45,028 nt of DNA from Phycisphaerae bacterium (GCA_029260165.1 JAJDDT010000108.1:1-45028), one strand, 5' to 3'. Positions 16,414 to 26,243 are shown, numbered from the stretch's first letter. Notes: a model not told the origin generated them from the sequence alone. Numbers and translations are program-made.

Positions 16414-17388
16414 TCAGACGCGGTCCAATACAACATCGTGGGAAGCGCGCTCAGCCATCGTCGGCAATTCAAACCGCGTCGGTGGCTTCTGCTTCGTCAT
16501 CGCTTCCTGGAATGATCGGAAACGGAATCGGCTCATCAACATACGAACCTTTTTCGCAAAAGTGCGTCGACCCATACCCTGATGCCATCGAATTGCCGCT
16601 GATAATCGCAACCCGCCCCACGGCAGTTCGCTCGCCGACCTTGAGAATTCCGCCGCATCGAATTCATGCGGATGGCAGTAGAACACAGGCCACCACCTCC
16701 GCCGAGATGCCTCCCGCACGAACAGCCTGCCCAACAACCATCCCGGAAGAAGCCTCGCATATCCACCGCCTGAAACAGGCCTGGATTTCCCGGCAACGGG
16801 CGTCACCGTGAGCGGATACTCGACAATGCTCCGACCGTTCGACAACGAGACCGTCGTTGGTTCGGCAGGCCAGTCTGGAATCCCGTAGCGACGACCTCCA
16901 AACGGAAAGATACTCGAGTCGTAGTCAAAACCCGCGTCAGCCAATACGTCCAACGCCCAGAGATTGTCGCGCAGAATCGAAAACACCGGTGCGCGAAACC
17001 CATTCATCGTCAATCCGGTGACGCTGCAAACCGCATCAATCCCCGCAGCCACATCCTCGCGAAACGTGTCCGGCGACTGCCGAAAAACCTCGATATGCCC
17101 ATAACCATGGCTGGCAATTTCATGCCCACACGACGCGATTTCCCGAACGACATCCGGATGTCGCTGAGCGAACTTTCCGAGCACGAAAAACGTCCCCCGT
17201 GCCGATGCGTCCGCGGACAGAATCTCAAGCAAACGACGCACGTTGTCCGCACAATACCCGCTGATTGGCAGATTGCGGTCGAGAACCGCCTGCCCCCAGT
17301 CTTCCACGTCACAACTGAAAATCAGCGAAGGTCTGTTGTCGTCGCGAGAATCCACCACACGCACCGTCCGTTCAAAGAGTCGATGCAC
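16414..17388 (-). CDS. Polysaccharide deacetylase, XrtA/PEP-CTERM-locus type
   Basis: A 324-residue protein of the NodB/carbohydrate esterase 4 fold. The metal-binding motif is visible: SCDVEDW (Asp27, Asp30) and SHGYGH (His94, His98). Further conserved elements are GFRAPVFS, YDSSIFPF and FYCHPHEFD. These match the DUF3473-containing subfamily normally found in exopolysaccharide/PEP-CTERM (XrtA) loci, which is thought to N-deacetylate an exported polysaccharide. No signal peptide is seen. The gene converges on the TPR gene with 30 bases between the stops. No other exopolysaccharide genes are in view, so its usual partners must be elsewhere. Confidence 0.85.
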   Translation of the reverse strand: MHRLFERTVRVVDSRDDNRPSLIFSCDVEDWGQAVLDRNLPISGYCADNVRRLLEILSADASARGTFFVLGKFAQRHPDVVREIASCGHEIASHGYGHIEVFRQSPDTFREDVAAGIDAVCSVTGLTMNGFRAPVFSILRDNLWALDVLADAGFDYDSSIFPFGGRRYGIPDWPAEPTTVSLSNGRSIVEYPLTVTPVAGKSRPVSGGGYARLLPGWLLGRLFVREASRRRWWPVFYCHPHEFDAAEFSRSASELPWGGLRLSAAIRWHQGMGRRTFAKKVRMLMSRFRFRSFQEAMTKQKPPTRFELPTMAERASHDVVLDRV

Positions 17389-17541
17389 GTCTATCGGTCA
17401 AATCAACACGGTCGTCGCAGCCTCAATTTTGCACGGGCCCATGACCGTTTTCAGTGTCGGTGTGGAAGTGGCTTGACGCCCCTGGTCTGCTCCCGGTTTG
17501 TTCATGTCAGGCGGTCGACACACCAATCAGGTGTTCCCGTT

Positions 17542-20500
17542 TTACGGCCCGCAATCGCCCACCGTCACGGTCGCCGAGTCGGACATCGTTGTAACACCGC
17601 AACCGTCCAGAATATCCACGCGGTAGTCGCCGGCGTCGCTCGGCGTCGCCGACCCAATCGATAGGAAAAAGCTCGTCGCACCGGGAATCTCCTGCCCGTC
17701 CCTGAACCACTGGAACGAATCGACACCCGTCGCCGAAATGAACAGCGTGATCGGATCACCAACACAAACATCCGCACCAACAGGCTGACTGGAGATGGTC
17801 ACCGGATTGAGGATCACCAGTTGCGCCGGCTGAGACGTCACAACACAACCCGTCAGATCCGTCACAACAGCCGAGTAGAATCCACCATCCGAAACCTGAA
17901 TGTCGCTAATGCTCAAAACCTGTGACGTTGCTCCTTCAATCTCAACGTCATCCTGCAACCATTGATAGGAAAACGGCGGAATTCCCAGCGGTTGAACGTC
18001 AAAACTCGCGCTTTCCCCCACGCATCGAGACGCGTCCAACGGATCATTGAAGATTGTCGGCGGGTTGAGCACTTGAACCGTCGCAACGTTGCTTGTCCGT
18101 ACCGTGCAACGGTTATGGGCAAACAACGCATATTCCGTTCCGTTCTCGATTTCCTCGGAAGGAACGGTTAGCTCATCGGATATCGCCGCCGGGATCGGTA
18201 TCCCCTCCCGAACCCACTGATAGGAAATGTCAGGCCCCACCCCGCTCGCGGTCAATACCGCATCCTCGCCGGGACACACCCCCACGTCCACCGGTTGCAA
18301 GTCAAACGAGATTCCACACTCACCGGTAAACGCCGTCTGGAACAATCCAAAATCGATCAGATCGAAATTGCCGTCACTATCAAGGTCAAACACACCACAA
18401 CCCCCGCCCGAGGCAGCCGGACTCTCCGGTGCCGAACACTCCGCGAACGCACCGAATTCAGCCAGGTCAATGTCGTCGTCCGCATCCACGTCCACCGGAT
18501 TGGCACACTCATCGGGCCTGCCATCCGAGTTGAAATCAAACGATACCCCGTCAATCACGTCGCAAACGTCCGGACGAAGGTTGTTGTTGCAATCACCAAG
18601 GATTCCACAACCCGGAATGTCACATTCGCCGCCCACCGGACCGCAATCCAGCTCGCACAGGTCGGGAATATCATTCCCGTTGCAATCCCCAAACGTAAAC
18701 GATGCGATCCATGTCCCCCAAATGTTGCCGGTCGCGTGGGCGTACTTCTGAACCGTCCAGATCGTGTCCAGATCGACCGGGTCGAGCGACGTAAAACTGT
18801 AATCACCCCACCGGTTGCGACCCACGTTATCCAGGGTGTTGTACGGAGCCGTCCCCGCATGCAGCAACTGCGGTTCCGCCATCGCACCGGGCGGATCCGT
18901 GCTTGAGCGCCCCGTGTAATACACCGAGGCAAATGTGTCCGGATTCGAACCGGAAAACGCCATCACCGCGTCACCCGCCGCGTTCACCATGATCGACGGA
19001 TAGGTAAACCACATCGTCGGGCTTGAAACCGTCCCGAATTGCGTCACCGAAAGCGGGCTGACACCAAACTGATACCATCGGGCAGCCGATCGATTGCCCG
19101 AGTTGATTGCATGGCTCACCCAGATTGATCCGTTGCGATAAACAGCCATCATCAAACGTGCGTCACTTGAATCCAGGCCCACATTGCTGCCCAACGCCGG
19201 AGCGTTGGGAGGCGACGACTGCGACGCCACAGGCAGATTTCCAAGGAAGATCATCGACGGATTCGACATGGGCGGGTCCACCCGGCGAACCCGAAAACTT
19301 GTGGTATTTCGGCGCGAAACGAAATACTCACCCGGTGGCGTACCATAGGTCACGACGGGCTGGACGATCCCGTCGGGCAGGTTTCGAAAAGCCGTAATCG
19401 TGCCAAGCGAAGGATTGGAAGCCACCAGCGGTGACTTGTCCAAAACGAAAATCGTCGTCCCCACCGTCTGACCGAACATGGCCCCACTGATGTAGATACC
19501 ATTGGTGTCCACCCCAAGTGTCGGGTAGTCGGGGAATCGACCGGTGTCGGCCCCCTGCGACGCCAAAAAATTGGTCTTGAACCAACTCCCGAGCGGATTG
19601 TCCGTTCGCGAGACCGCGATAAAAATGCGCGTGCTAAAGTCGGAAACAACGACGATCCAGCGTTGGCTGAAATGATCGAAAACAATACGCGGATCACCCG
19701 CAGAACCCGGCAAAAACTGACTCAGGTTTTGAGACAGCAAACGTGTTCCCGTCTCCTTCGAGAAAACAGCAAACACACGATTCACCACGCTCACAAAGTG
19801 GTCAGGCCCAACCGACCCATGAGTGTCCGCCGGGATACTGAACGAACCCGAGTCTCCCATAATGATCCCGCGAAAACTCATCTCAAGATCAGGCAACGTC
19901 CCTCCGCCACCACCTGCAGCCATCGGTCCGTCATCAACCGGCGGAACCGGAAACAATATCTCGTCGTCCTGTCCGACCGGCATCGGCGCATGGATGATGT
20001 CCTCGACCGAAAAATCACCCGCTCCGCGTTCCCAGATCAAACCACGATATCCAGGCACCTCAGACGTCAATTTTTGTTTGTACGAGGCATCCTCAAAATC
20101 GATGACCACCTGCTCACCGCGCCTCGTTGTAAACGTCAGGTCGTCCATTGCGTAATAGCCTGCCGCACCGACGACCGGGATCGACTCGATCACAACCCTG
20201 TCGATCCCCTTGAGGTTCATCTCAAACCACACAGGCTCGCTGACAATCTGACGAAACCAGTGCGTCTTTGCGACTTGTTCACCATCGCGAAAACCGATCG
20301 CCCGAACACCGCTCGTCTGAATCCTCGGACTGTGCATCCCCGCAAAGTACGCCCCGTCAAGATCGACCACCCGACCGAAACCGATCCCCATCTTCGTATC
20401 GCCCCACTTGTTCACGACGTGGTGAATACCCGAGCTGGGATACGAAGTCGTCCGAGGCGTCGGAATCCCCCATTCGCCAAAACTCCGTTCCTGTTTGGTC

Positions 20501-20694
20501 GACGATACCACAGGACCCTCCGCCGCCACCCGAATCGCAACGTCCTCCATCGACTCGATCACGCCGCGGCCATAGTCCGCCGGATCAAGACGCTCACCCT
20601 TCATCACCTCACCCGGGACAGGCTCCGCCCCGGACACCAACGCACCAACAACAAACACCGTCACCGCCGCCAACCGCAGGGTCGATAAAACCAT
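17542..20694 (-). CDS. Large exported protein with dockerin-like and immunoglobulin-like domains
   Basis: A 1050-residue protein. ATG 20694 is chosen because it begins a good signal peptide (LRLAAVTVFVVGALVSGAEP) and has GAGG five bases upstream; an in-frame ATG at 20745 would add 17 polar residues. The first two-thirds are beta-rich, with propeller-like phrases (FDHFSQRWIVVVSDF, WGDYSFTSLDPVDLDTIWTV). Residues about 665-795 carry dockerin-like aspartate repeats typical of planctomycete secreted proteins (CNGNDIPDLCE, DCNNNLRPDVCD, DLDSDGNFDLIDFGLF). The last 255 residues hold three Ig-like domains, each with paired cysteines and a YQW or FQW core. No IPTL or PEP-CTERM tail is present. Likely an extracellular binding protein; the ligand is unknown. 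Confidence 0.85.
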   Translation of the reverse strand: MVLSTLRLAAVTVFVVGALVSGAEPVPGEVMKGERLDPADYGRGVIESMEDVAIRVAAEGPVVSSTKQERSFGEWGIPTPRTTSYPSSGIHHVVNKWGDTKMGIGFGRVVDLDGAYFAGMHSPRIQTSGVRAIGFRDGEQVAKTHWFRQIVSEPVWFEMNLKGIDRVVIESIPVVGAAGYYAMDDLTFTTRRGEQVVIDFEDASYKQKLTSEVPGYRGLIWERGAGDFSVEDIIHAPMPVGQDDEILFPVPPVDDGPMAAGGGGGTLPDLEMSFRGIIMGDSGSFSIPADTHGSVGPDHFVSVVNRVFAVFSKETGTRLLSQNLSQFLPGSAGDPRIVFDHFSQRWIVVVSDFSTRIFIAVSRTDNPLGSWFKTNFLASQGADTGRFPDYPTLGVDTNGIYISGAMFGQTVGTTIFVLDKSPLVASNPSLGTITAFRNLPDGIVQPVVTYGTPPGEYFVSRRNTTSFRVRRVDPPMSNPSMIFLGNLPVASQSSPPNAPALGSNVGLDSSDARLMMAVYRNGSIWVSHAINSGNRSAARWYQFGVSPLSVTQFGTVSSPTMWFTYPSIMVNAAGDAVMAFSGSNPDTFASVYYTGRSSTDPPGAMAEPQLLHAGTAPYNTLDNVGRNRWGDYSFTSLDPVDLDTIWTVQKYAHATGNIWGTWIASFTFGDCNGNDIPDLCELDCGPVGGECDIPGCGILGDCNNNLRPDVCDVIDGVSFDFNSDGRPDECANPVDVDADDDIDLAEFGAFAECSAPESPAASGGGCGVFDLDSDGNFDLIDFGLFQTAFTGECGISFDLQPVDVGVCPGEDAVLTASGVGPDISYQWVREGIPIPAAISDELTVPSEEIENGTEYALFAHNRCTVRTSNVATVQVLNPPTIFNDPLDASRCVGESASFDVQPLGIPPFSYQWLQDDVEIEGATSQVLSISDIQVSDGGFYSAVVTDLTGCVVTSQPAQLVILNPVTISSQPVGADVCVGDPITLFISATGVDSFQWFRDGQEIPGATSFFLSIGSATPSDAGDYRVDILDGCGVTTMSDSATVTVGDCGP

Positions 20695-21063
20695 CACAAC
20701 CTCGTCAAATTTCCGCTTCAAATGAAAATGTCCGACCACCATCATGATCCGTCAAAAGCACATGATCCAAACGGATCACAACCTTCGCGGAATCTCTTAA
20801 TCATACCGATCCGCCCGGCCCGATCCAATCAGCTACGGGCTATTCGGACCATTTTGATCCATGCCTGTCAAGTCACGATGCACCAACAAAACCAGCAACG
20901 GACGCCCGATATTCCCGGACACCACCCAATCCGCGCAACCCGTACGATCCGTCTGTAATTGCTACATACTCCCTGTATTTCACGAAATTCAACCACCGCA
21001 GTACTGGCCTCACGCCGACCAACCCTGCTACGATCAGGCAGACCTGTCGGGAGCAGAAACAAC
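20695..21063. other. Divergent intergenic region (369 bp)
   Basis: This lies between the two divergently transcribed exported-protein genes and must hold both promoters, but I see no convincing -35/-10 pair. It contains several GATCC-type words, including a perfect dyad at 20764-20777 (GATCC, four bases, GGATC) that could be an operator. No tRNA or coding sequence is apparent. Confidence 0.4.
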
Positions 21064-22212
21064 ATGAACATCGTTCAATCAACTCGCGCCATCCTCATTC
21101 TCGTGTCAGCCACCGTCGCATCGGTGTCGGCCGGGGCACCATCGTTCAGCCACGTCGGCGCTTTGGGACCCGGTGCCACCGGTAGTCTGATCAACGCCGT
21201 CTCGCCCGATGGCAACGTTGTCGTCGGGTTCACAAACTCACCCGCCCCCGGTGGCGGAGAAGCATTCCGATGGACACCCGACACCGGCATCACAGGCCTG
21301 GGTGTCGGAAGCGGTCTCCAGTCCGTCGCCTATGGTGTTTCCACCGGCGGAACGGTCATCACCGGTGATTCAATCAGCATTGCAAACAACCAGGCCTTCC
21401 GATGGACACCACCGTCACAATTCAACGTTATCGGCGACATCCCCGGCGGCGGAAACACAAGCCTCGCCCGCGCTGTCTCCGCAGATGGTTCAACCATCGT
21501 CGGCCAGGGCAACTCCCCCGCAGGCCTGGAAGCGTACCGATGGACCCAACCGGACGGATTTGAACGACTCGAATTCCTCCCCGGCGGCAGCGGTTTCAGC
21601 CTTGCGCTGGATGTCTCCGCCGACGGTAACGTCGTCGTCGGCGAATCCGATTCCGCGTTGGCAGACTGCTTCGCGTGCCCCGAAGCTTTCCGATGGACGC
21701 CCGATGGCGGGATCCAACCGCTCGGCGATCTTCCCGGCGGTGAATTCCGGAGCAGCGCACGAGGCACCTCACCGGACGGCAATTTCATCGTCGGGCAAGG
21801 GTTATCGGACCAGGGACTCGAAGCCTTCGTCTGGACCGAACAATCCGGAATGGTTGGCCTGGGCGATCTGCCAGGCGGGGCGTTTGAATCCCGTGCATTC
21901 GCCATTTCCGCCGACGGTTCAACCATCGTCGGCCAGGCCAGCGCGGAAAACGGCGTCACCGCGTTTCTCTGGACCGAATCCACTGGCATGATCACCGTCC
22001 AATCACTCATTCAAAACGACCTCAATCTCGACATCACCGGTTGGACTCTTATCTCTGCCACCGACATTTCCGACGACGGACTCACCATCGTCGGCAACGG
22101 GGTTAACCCCGCAGGTCAAAACGAAGGATGGGTTCTCCGCGTCCCCGAACCCACCACCGTCACCATCCTCGCGTTCTTCGTTATCGCCATAGGCCGAAAA
22201 ACCCGCCGATAA
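21064..22212 (+). CDS. HAF-repeat protein with PEP-CTERM sorting signal
   Basis: A 382-residue exported protein. ATG 21064 opens a signal peptide (MNIVQSTRAILILVSATVAS), and the upstream in-frame start at 20959 would spoil it. The body is a series of about seven beta-propeller-like repeats of the extracellular HAF family, each with an AxSxDGxxxVG core and a following AFRWT or AFVWT (for example SPDGNVVVGFTNS and SADGSTIVGQG). The C-terminus is VPEP, a hydrophobic helix (TVTILAFFVIAIG) and RKTRR, a standard PEP-CTERM signal. That signal is normally handled by an XrtA-type exosortase, not the XrtH encoded upstream. Its role in the envelope or matrix is not known. Confidence 0.88.
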   Translation: MNIVQSTRAILILVSATVASVSAGAPSFSHVGALGPGATGSLINAVSPDGNVVVGFTNSPAPGGGEAFRWTPDTGITGLGVGSGLQSVAYGVSTGGTVITGDSISIANNQAFRWTPPSQFNVIGDIPGGGNTSLARAVSADGSTIVGQGNSPAGLEAYRWTQPDGFERLEFLPGGSGFSLALDVSADGNVVVGESDSALADCFACPEAFRWTPDGGIQPLGDLPGGEFRSSARGTSPDGNFIVGQGLSDQGLEAFVWTEQSGMVGLGDLPGGAFESRAFAISADGSTIVGQASAENGVTAFLWTESTGMITVQSLIQNDLNLDITGWTLISATDISDDGLTIVGNGVNPAGQNEGWVLRVPEPTTVTILAFFVIAIGRKTRR

Positions 22213-22246
22213 TCAACGCGGTCCGTTCGACAGCCCGATCATTCTT

Positions 22247-22274
22247 CAAAATCATTTGCACGCCCGGCGGATAT
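22247..22274 (+). promoter_or_regulatory. Possible sigma-28-type flagellar promoter
   Basis: CAAA at 22247-22250, a 16-base spacer and GCGGATAT at 22267-22274 resemble the sigma-28/FliA consensus (TAAA, N15, GCCGATAT), directly upstream of the flagellin start at 22291. The match is imperfect (spacing plus one, one -10 mismatch). Placement before a flagellin is what makes it worth recording. Confidence 0.35.
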
Positions 22275-22290
22275 ATCTAAAGCTGGGGAC

Positions 22291-23097
22291 ATGATCTCAG
22301 CACTGAACAACACGAGCGCGTTGCGCGCCGGGTTCCAATTCAATCGCAACCAGAACGAGCAGAACGCGGTGATGCAAAGACTCGCAACCGGAAAACGCAT
22401 CAACGCCGGCAAGGATGGTCCTGCGGACCTCATCTCCTCCGAAAGACTCTCCGCCGAGATCAAGGCGCTCGAAGCAGAAACCCGCAGCTTCGAAAGACAA
22501 CAGGCAAACGCCAACATCGCAGACGCCAACGTCGGACAACTATCGAGTCTCTACAGCGAACTCAACGGTCTGGTTGTTTCCAGTGCCAACAGCGCCGGAC
22601 TCAGTGACGCGGAAATCGCCGCAAACCAGCAGCAGATTGACTCCATCAACTCGAGCATCCAGCGTCTTACCGGAGACGCCGTCAAATCCGTCGACACCAC
22701 CGGGCTGTCAACTACCGAAGCAGACGCACTGAAGCAACAGCTCACCGACTCCGCCGCAGCAGCACGCTCGATCGCATCGGGAGGTGCCAACAACGTCACC
22801 AACGGCGATCTCGCGGCCGCGCAGGCTGCCATCGCCCAATCCATCACCGACGTCGCCTCGGCAAGAGGCTCCATCGGCGCGTTCCAGAAAAACACCCTTG
22901 CCCCCGGGATTCGATCGAATCAGGTCGCCATCGAGAACCTGACCGCGAGTCGAAGCAGGATCGAAGACGCAGACTTCGCCGTTGAAACAAGCAACCTCGC
23001 CCGCACCAACATCCTCACCGCCGCCGGCATCAAGACTCTGAAAATCGCGCAACAACAAGCCAGTACCGTCCTGAGCCTCCTTTCCAACGACGATTGA
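22291..23097 (+). CDS. Short flagellin-family protein
   Basis: A 268-residue protein with both conserved ends of flagellin. The N-terminal coiled region has MQRLATGKRINAGKDGPADL, matching the family's LxxLSSGxRINxAxDDAAGL pattern. The C-terminal region has SRSRIEDADFAVETSNLARTN, then LKIAQQQASTVLSLL. The central variable part is only about 130 residues, so the protein lacks large surface domains and is at the short end for flagellins. It would be exported by the flagellar type III apparatus and polymerise into filament. No other flagellar gene is in the window; the gene stands alone between a PEP-CTERM gene and a MerR regulator. Confidence 0.88.
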   Translation: MISALNNTSALRAGFQFNRNQNEQNAVMQRLATGKRINAGKDGPADLISSERLSAEIKALEAETRSFERQQANANIADANVGQLSSLYSELNGLVVSSANSAGLSDAEIAANQQQIDSINSSIQRLTGDAVKSVDTTGLSTTEADALKQQLTDSAAAARSIASGGANNVTNGDLAAAQAAIAQSITDVASARGSIGAFQKNTLAPGIRSNQVAIENLTASRSRIEDADFAVETSNLARTNILTAAGIKTLKIAQQQASTVLSLLSNDD

Positions 23098-23200
23098 CGA
23101 ATTTCGATCTTTTTTTCAAAAAACCACTTGATCCTCACGCTACGGGATGGTGTACGCTTCTACTGATGCGTCACGAATCGCGTTCCACAGGATCAGGAAA

Positions 23201-23944
23201 ATGAACGAACAAACCTGGAAAGTCGGACGACTCGCCAACCAGACGGGCGTCTCCATCCGCACGCTGCATTACTACGACGAGATCAATCTGATGACCCCGT
23301 CGCACCGCACGGGTTCAGGTCACCGACTCTATGTCCGTCAAGACGTCGAACGACTCCTGCGCATCAAGCTGCTGCAGCAACTGGGTTTCAGCCTCGATGA
23401 CATCCGCGAATTGCTTGACAACCCGACATTCGCCCCCAAACGCGTTCTCGAAATGCACCTGCGACAGTTGCGCGACGAACTCGACGCCAAACGAAAACTA
23501 TGCACGTTATTGGAGGCCATCACACGCAGGATGGACGCCAAACAGGAAATACCCGTTGAAGAATTTTTGCAAATCATCAAGGAGATCGAAATGCAGGAGA
23601 AAATCAAGGAGTACTACACCGAAGAACAGCTCGAAACCCTCAGGAAACGAGGCGAAGAGTTGGGATCGGAGCACATCGAAAACGTCCAAAAAGAATGGCC
23701 TGAACTGATGAACAGGATCAACACCGCCATGAAAAACGGCGTCGATCCGACATCACCGGAGGTTCGCGAAATGGTCGCCCGTCATCAGGAACTGATCCAA
23801 CAATTTACGGGAGGTGACAAGGGAATCGAGGAGTCCCTCAAAAACATGTACCGAAACATGGGCCAACAGGTCACCCAAACCCATAATTTCAACATGAACC
23901 CCGACATGGCTGACTACATGAACCGCGCCGGGACTGCGGGATGA
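23201..23944 (+). CDS. MerR-family regulator with TipAS-like effector domain
   Basis: A 247-residue protein. Residues 1-75 form the MerR winged-helix DNA-binding domain (WKVGRLANQTGVSIRTLHYY, then GHRLYVRQDVERL). A dimerisation helix of about 40 residues follows, then a C-terminal TipAS-like domain from about residue 130 (YYTEEQLETLRKR, EEWPEL-type helix, SPEVREMVARHQELI). In the family this domain binds ligands such as thiopeptides and the protein activates promoters with long spacers. ATG 23201 is preferred over 23147, as the MerR domain begins there with AGGATCAGG upstream. The target cannot be read from the sequence. Confidence 0.88.
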   Translation: MNEQTWKVGRLANQTGVSIRTLHYYDEINLMTPSHRTGSGHRLYVRQDVERLLRIKLLQQLGFSLDDIRELLDNPTFAPKRVLEMHLRQLRDELDAKRKLCTLLEAITRRMDAKQEIPVEEFLQIIKEIEMQEKIKEYYTEEQLETLRKRGEELGSEHIENVQKEWPELMNRINTAMKNGVDPTSPEVREMVARHQELIQQFTGGDKGIEESLKNMYRNMGQQVTQTHNFNMNPDMADYMNRAGTAG

Positions 23945-24059
23945 CGCGCAGGAGGACAGGCCTGATTTTGCGGGACTTGTGTCGCCAACGAGGCATCGAG
24001 CTGTTGGAAGGGCACAGCATGTCGTACCTGGGGAGCGGGTCCATTCCCTGGATATAACG

Positions 24060-24095
24060 TTGCAAGCCCGTCACCCGGAAGGGGTGACGCTGCAA
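24060..24095. terminator. Stem-loop between convergent genes
   Basis: CGTCACCC (24069-24076) pairs perfectly with GGGTGACG (24082-24089) around a five-base loop, and outer TTGCA/TGCAA arms extend the stem. It lies between the ends of the MerR gene and glmS, which converge. No T-run is present, so it may be a factor-assisted or bidirectional terminator. Confidence 0.5.
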
Positions 24096-24176
24096 ATAAA
24101 TGAAAAGGCGACGCGGCAGGGATCGATTTCATCCCGGCAGAATTTTATCATCACTCGATCATGGGGGTCGTGCTGC

Positions 24177-26000
24177 CTATTCGACCGTCACGCTCTTGGC
24201 GAGGTTTCGCGGTTTGTCCACGTTGCATCCGCGCAACAGAGCGGCGTGGTACGCGATCAACTGCAGCGGAATGACCGTGAGGATGGGCTGCAACGGTTCG
24301 AGGGTGTCGGGAATGTAGATGACCGACTCCGCCAGTTGGCTGATGTGGTGATCGCCTTCTGTCGCGATGGCGATGACACGCCCACCGCGCGAGCGAACCT
24401 CCTCGATATTGCTGATGATTTTTTCGTATTGACTGCCTCGCGTCGCGATGAACACAACGGGCATATCGTCGGTGATCAGCGCGATCGGACCGTGTTTCAT
24501 TTCAGCGGCGGGCAGACCCTCGGCGTGGATATAACTGATTTCTTTCAGTTTCAGTGCACCTTCAAGGGCGACCGGGTATTGGTATCCCCTGCCAAGGTAC
24601 AACCAGTTGTCACGATCGACGTAGGTTTCAGCCACCTTCCTGCAGGCATCGTTCTGTTCGAGGATGGTGGTGACCTGCTCGGGAATGCGTTCGAGTGCGG
24701 TCAGGAACTGCTCCGCTCCGGGTTGGGACATATGGCGACGCCTGCCGAGATAGCAGGCGAGCATTGAAAGAACAACAACCTGTCCCGAAAACGCCTTCGT
24801 GCTGGCCACCCCGATTTCCGGTCCGACGTGTAGATAAATTCCCGCATCGGTCGTGCGCGCGATCGAGGAACCGACGACGTTGACGACGCCCAATGCGAGG
24901 GCACCGCGTTGTTTGGCCTCTTCCAAAGCTGCCAACGTGTCGGCTGTCTCGCCGCTCTGTGATATGGCGATGACCACGGTGCCGTCCTCTATAATCGGGT
25001 TGCGATAGCGAAATTCGCTGGCGTATTCAACCTCACAGGGGATGCGGGCCAGCTCTTCCATGAGGTATTCGCCGACAAGCCCGGCGTGCCATGCGGTTCC
25101 ACAAGCCGTGAGGATGATGCGTTTCGCGCGGGTCAGCTCGCGGGCGACGTCGGCGATACCGCCCAGATGAATGGTGCCCTTCTCGGGATCGATGCGACCA
25201 CGCATGCAGGTTTTCAGGGCTGCCCCCTGTTCGTGGATCTCCTTGATCATGAAATGCTCGTGTCCGCCAAGCTCGATCTGATCCAGGGTCCATTCGATTT
25301 CCTGAATCTTCTTGGTGACGGGAATGTCTTCAAGTGTGGTTGTGCGGATTCCATTGGCACTGACGCAAACCATCTCGTCATCTTCGAGATATACCACCTG
25401 CGACGTGTGGGCGAGGATGGCGCTCGCGTCCGACGCGACGATGTATTCACCCTTGCCAATCCCGACGAGCAGCGGGCTGCCGCGTTTGGCAGCCACGATC
25501 ACACCCGGTTCGTCCCTGCAAACCACGGCGATACCGTATGTTCCGCGCACTTCGTGCAGTGCTTTGCGAACCGTTTCCTCGAGATCACCGTCGTAGAGCA
25601 GGGCGATCAGTTGTCCCAGGACCTCGGTATCGGTGTCCGATTTGAACGTGACCCCCTCGTTCTGCAGATAGGTTCGCAGGGTGTAGTGATTCTCGATGAT
25701 GCCGTTGTGCACAACGGCGAATCGCCCGGACTGGTCGGTGTGGGGGTGGGCGTTGATGTCGTTTGGCGCGCCGTGGGTCGCCCAGCGCGTGTGGGCAATA
25801 CCCGTGACGGCCTGGTCGTCGTGTTTGAGAATTTGTTCGAGAACGGAGATGCGACCGGCAGATTTGGTAATACGGATGGCATCGTCACCCACGAGTGCGA
25901 CACCTGCGGAGTCGTATCCACGATATTCGAGCCGCTTGAGACCCTCCAGCAGGATCGGTAGAGCCTGTTTGGTTCCGACGTAGCCTATGATTCCGCACAT
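24177..26000 (-). CDS. glmS: Glutamine-fructose-6-phosphate aminotransferase (isomerizing)
   Basis: A 607-residue protein making glucosamine-6-phosphate from fructose-6-phosphate and glutamine, the first step towards UDP-GlcNAc for cell wall and surface glycans. The start at 26000 gives Met then CGIIGYVG, so Cys2 becomes the N-terminal nucleophile after Met removal; an ATG 18 bases upstream would bury it. The glutaminase domain (RGYDSAGVAL, THAHTRWATHG-like region as HTRWATHG) is followed by two SIS sugar-isomerase domains (SQSGETADTLAALEEAK; PVALEGALKLKEISYIHAEG) and the conserved end PRNLAKSVTVE. Length and order are standard. No glmS ribozyme is seen upstream. Confidence 0.96.
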   Translation of the reverse strand: MCGIIGYVGTKQALPILLEGLKRLEYRGYDSAGVALVGDDAIRITKSAGRISVLEQILKHDDQAVTGIAHTRWATHGAPNDINAHPHTDQSGRFAVVHNGIIENHYTLRTYLQNEGVTFKSDTDTEVLGQLIALLYDGDLEETVRKALHEVRGTYGIAVVCRDEPGVIVAAKRGSPLLVGIGKGEYIVASDASAILAHTSQVVYLEDDEMVCVSANGIRTTTLEDIPVTKKIQEIEWTLDQIELGGHEHFMIKEIHEQGAALKTCMRGRIDPEKGTIHLGGIADVARELTRAKRIILTACGTAWHAGLVGEYLMEELARIPCEVEYASEFRYRNPIIEDGTVVIAISQSGETADTLAALEEAKQRGALALGVVNVVGSSIARTTDAGIYLHVGPEIGVASTKAFSGQVVVLSMLACYLGRRRHMSQPGAEQFLTALERIPEQVTTILEQNDACRKVAETYVDRDNWLYLGRGYQYPVALEGALKLKEISYIHAEGLPAAEMKHGPIALITDDMPVVFIATRGSQYEKIISNIEEVRSRGGRVIAIATEGDHHISQLAESVIYIPDTLEPLQPILTVIPLQLIAYHAALLRGCNVDKPRNLAKSVTVE

Positions 26001-26243
26001 GCTGCGATGCTCCTGCATTCTGGACGGTGGTTATCCCATTATCGGCCGACGCGGGTAGATGCTCCATTTCGCGGATGGGCAGCGATGTCGGACATTTTGC
26101 CGGAACGCCCGCACCACGACTGCGAAAAGTCCGGTAACATGCGTTATTATACCATCCACCGTCAGCCATCCCAATGGGGCGGTCGTTTCATTTACGATCG
26201 GTCCGCTTGGTTGTTTGGCGAAAAATCAGTTCGAGACTGAAAA
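26001..26243. other. Divergent glmS/rarA intergenic region
   Basis: These 243 bases separate two divergent housekeeping genes and should hold both promoters. A T/A-rich stretch (TTATTATACC near 26145) is the best -10 candidate for rarA, but no clear -35 accompanies it. No hairpin with a T-run and no ribozyme-like structure was recognised. Confidence 0.3.

Noticed and set aside
18925-18955. T-arm-like sequence (CCGGTTCGAATCCGG on the minus strand)
   Set aside because: It lies inside the Ig-domain protein gene, encoding GSNPDTF, and has no anticodon arm or acceptor stem at proper distance.
26001-26243. glmS ribozyme upstream of glmS
   Set aside because: No conserved core or pseudoknot helices were recognisable, and the ribozyme is mainly found in Gram-positive lineages.
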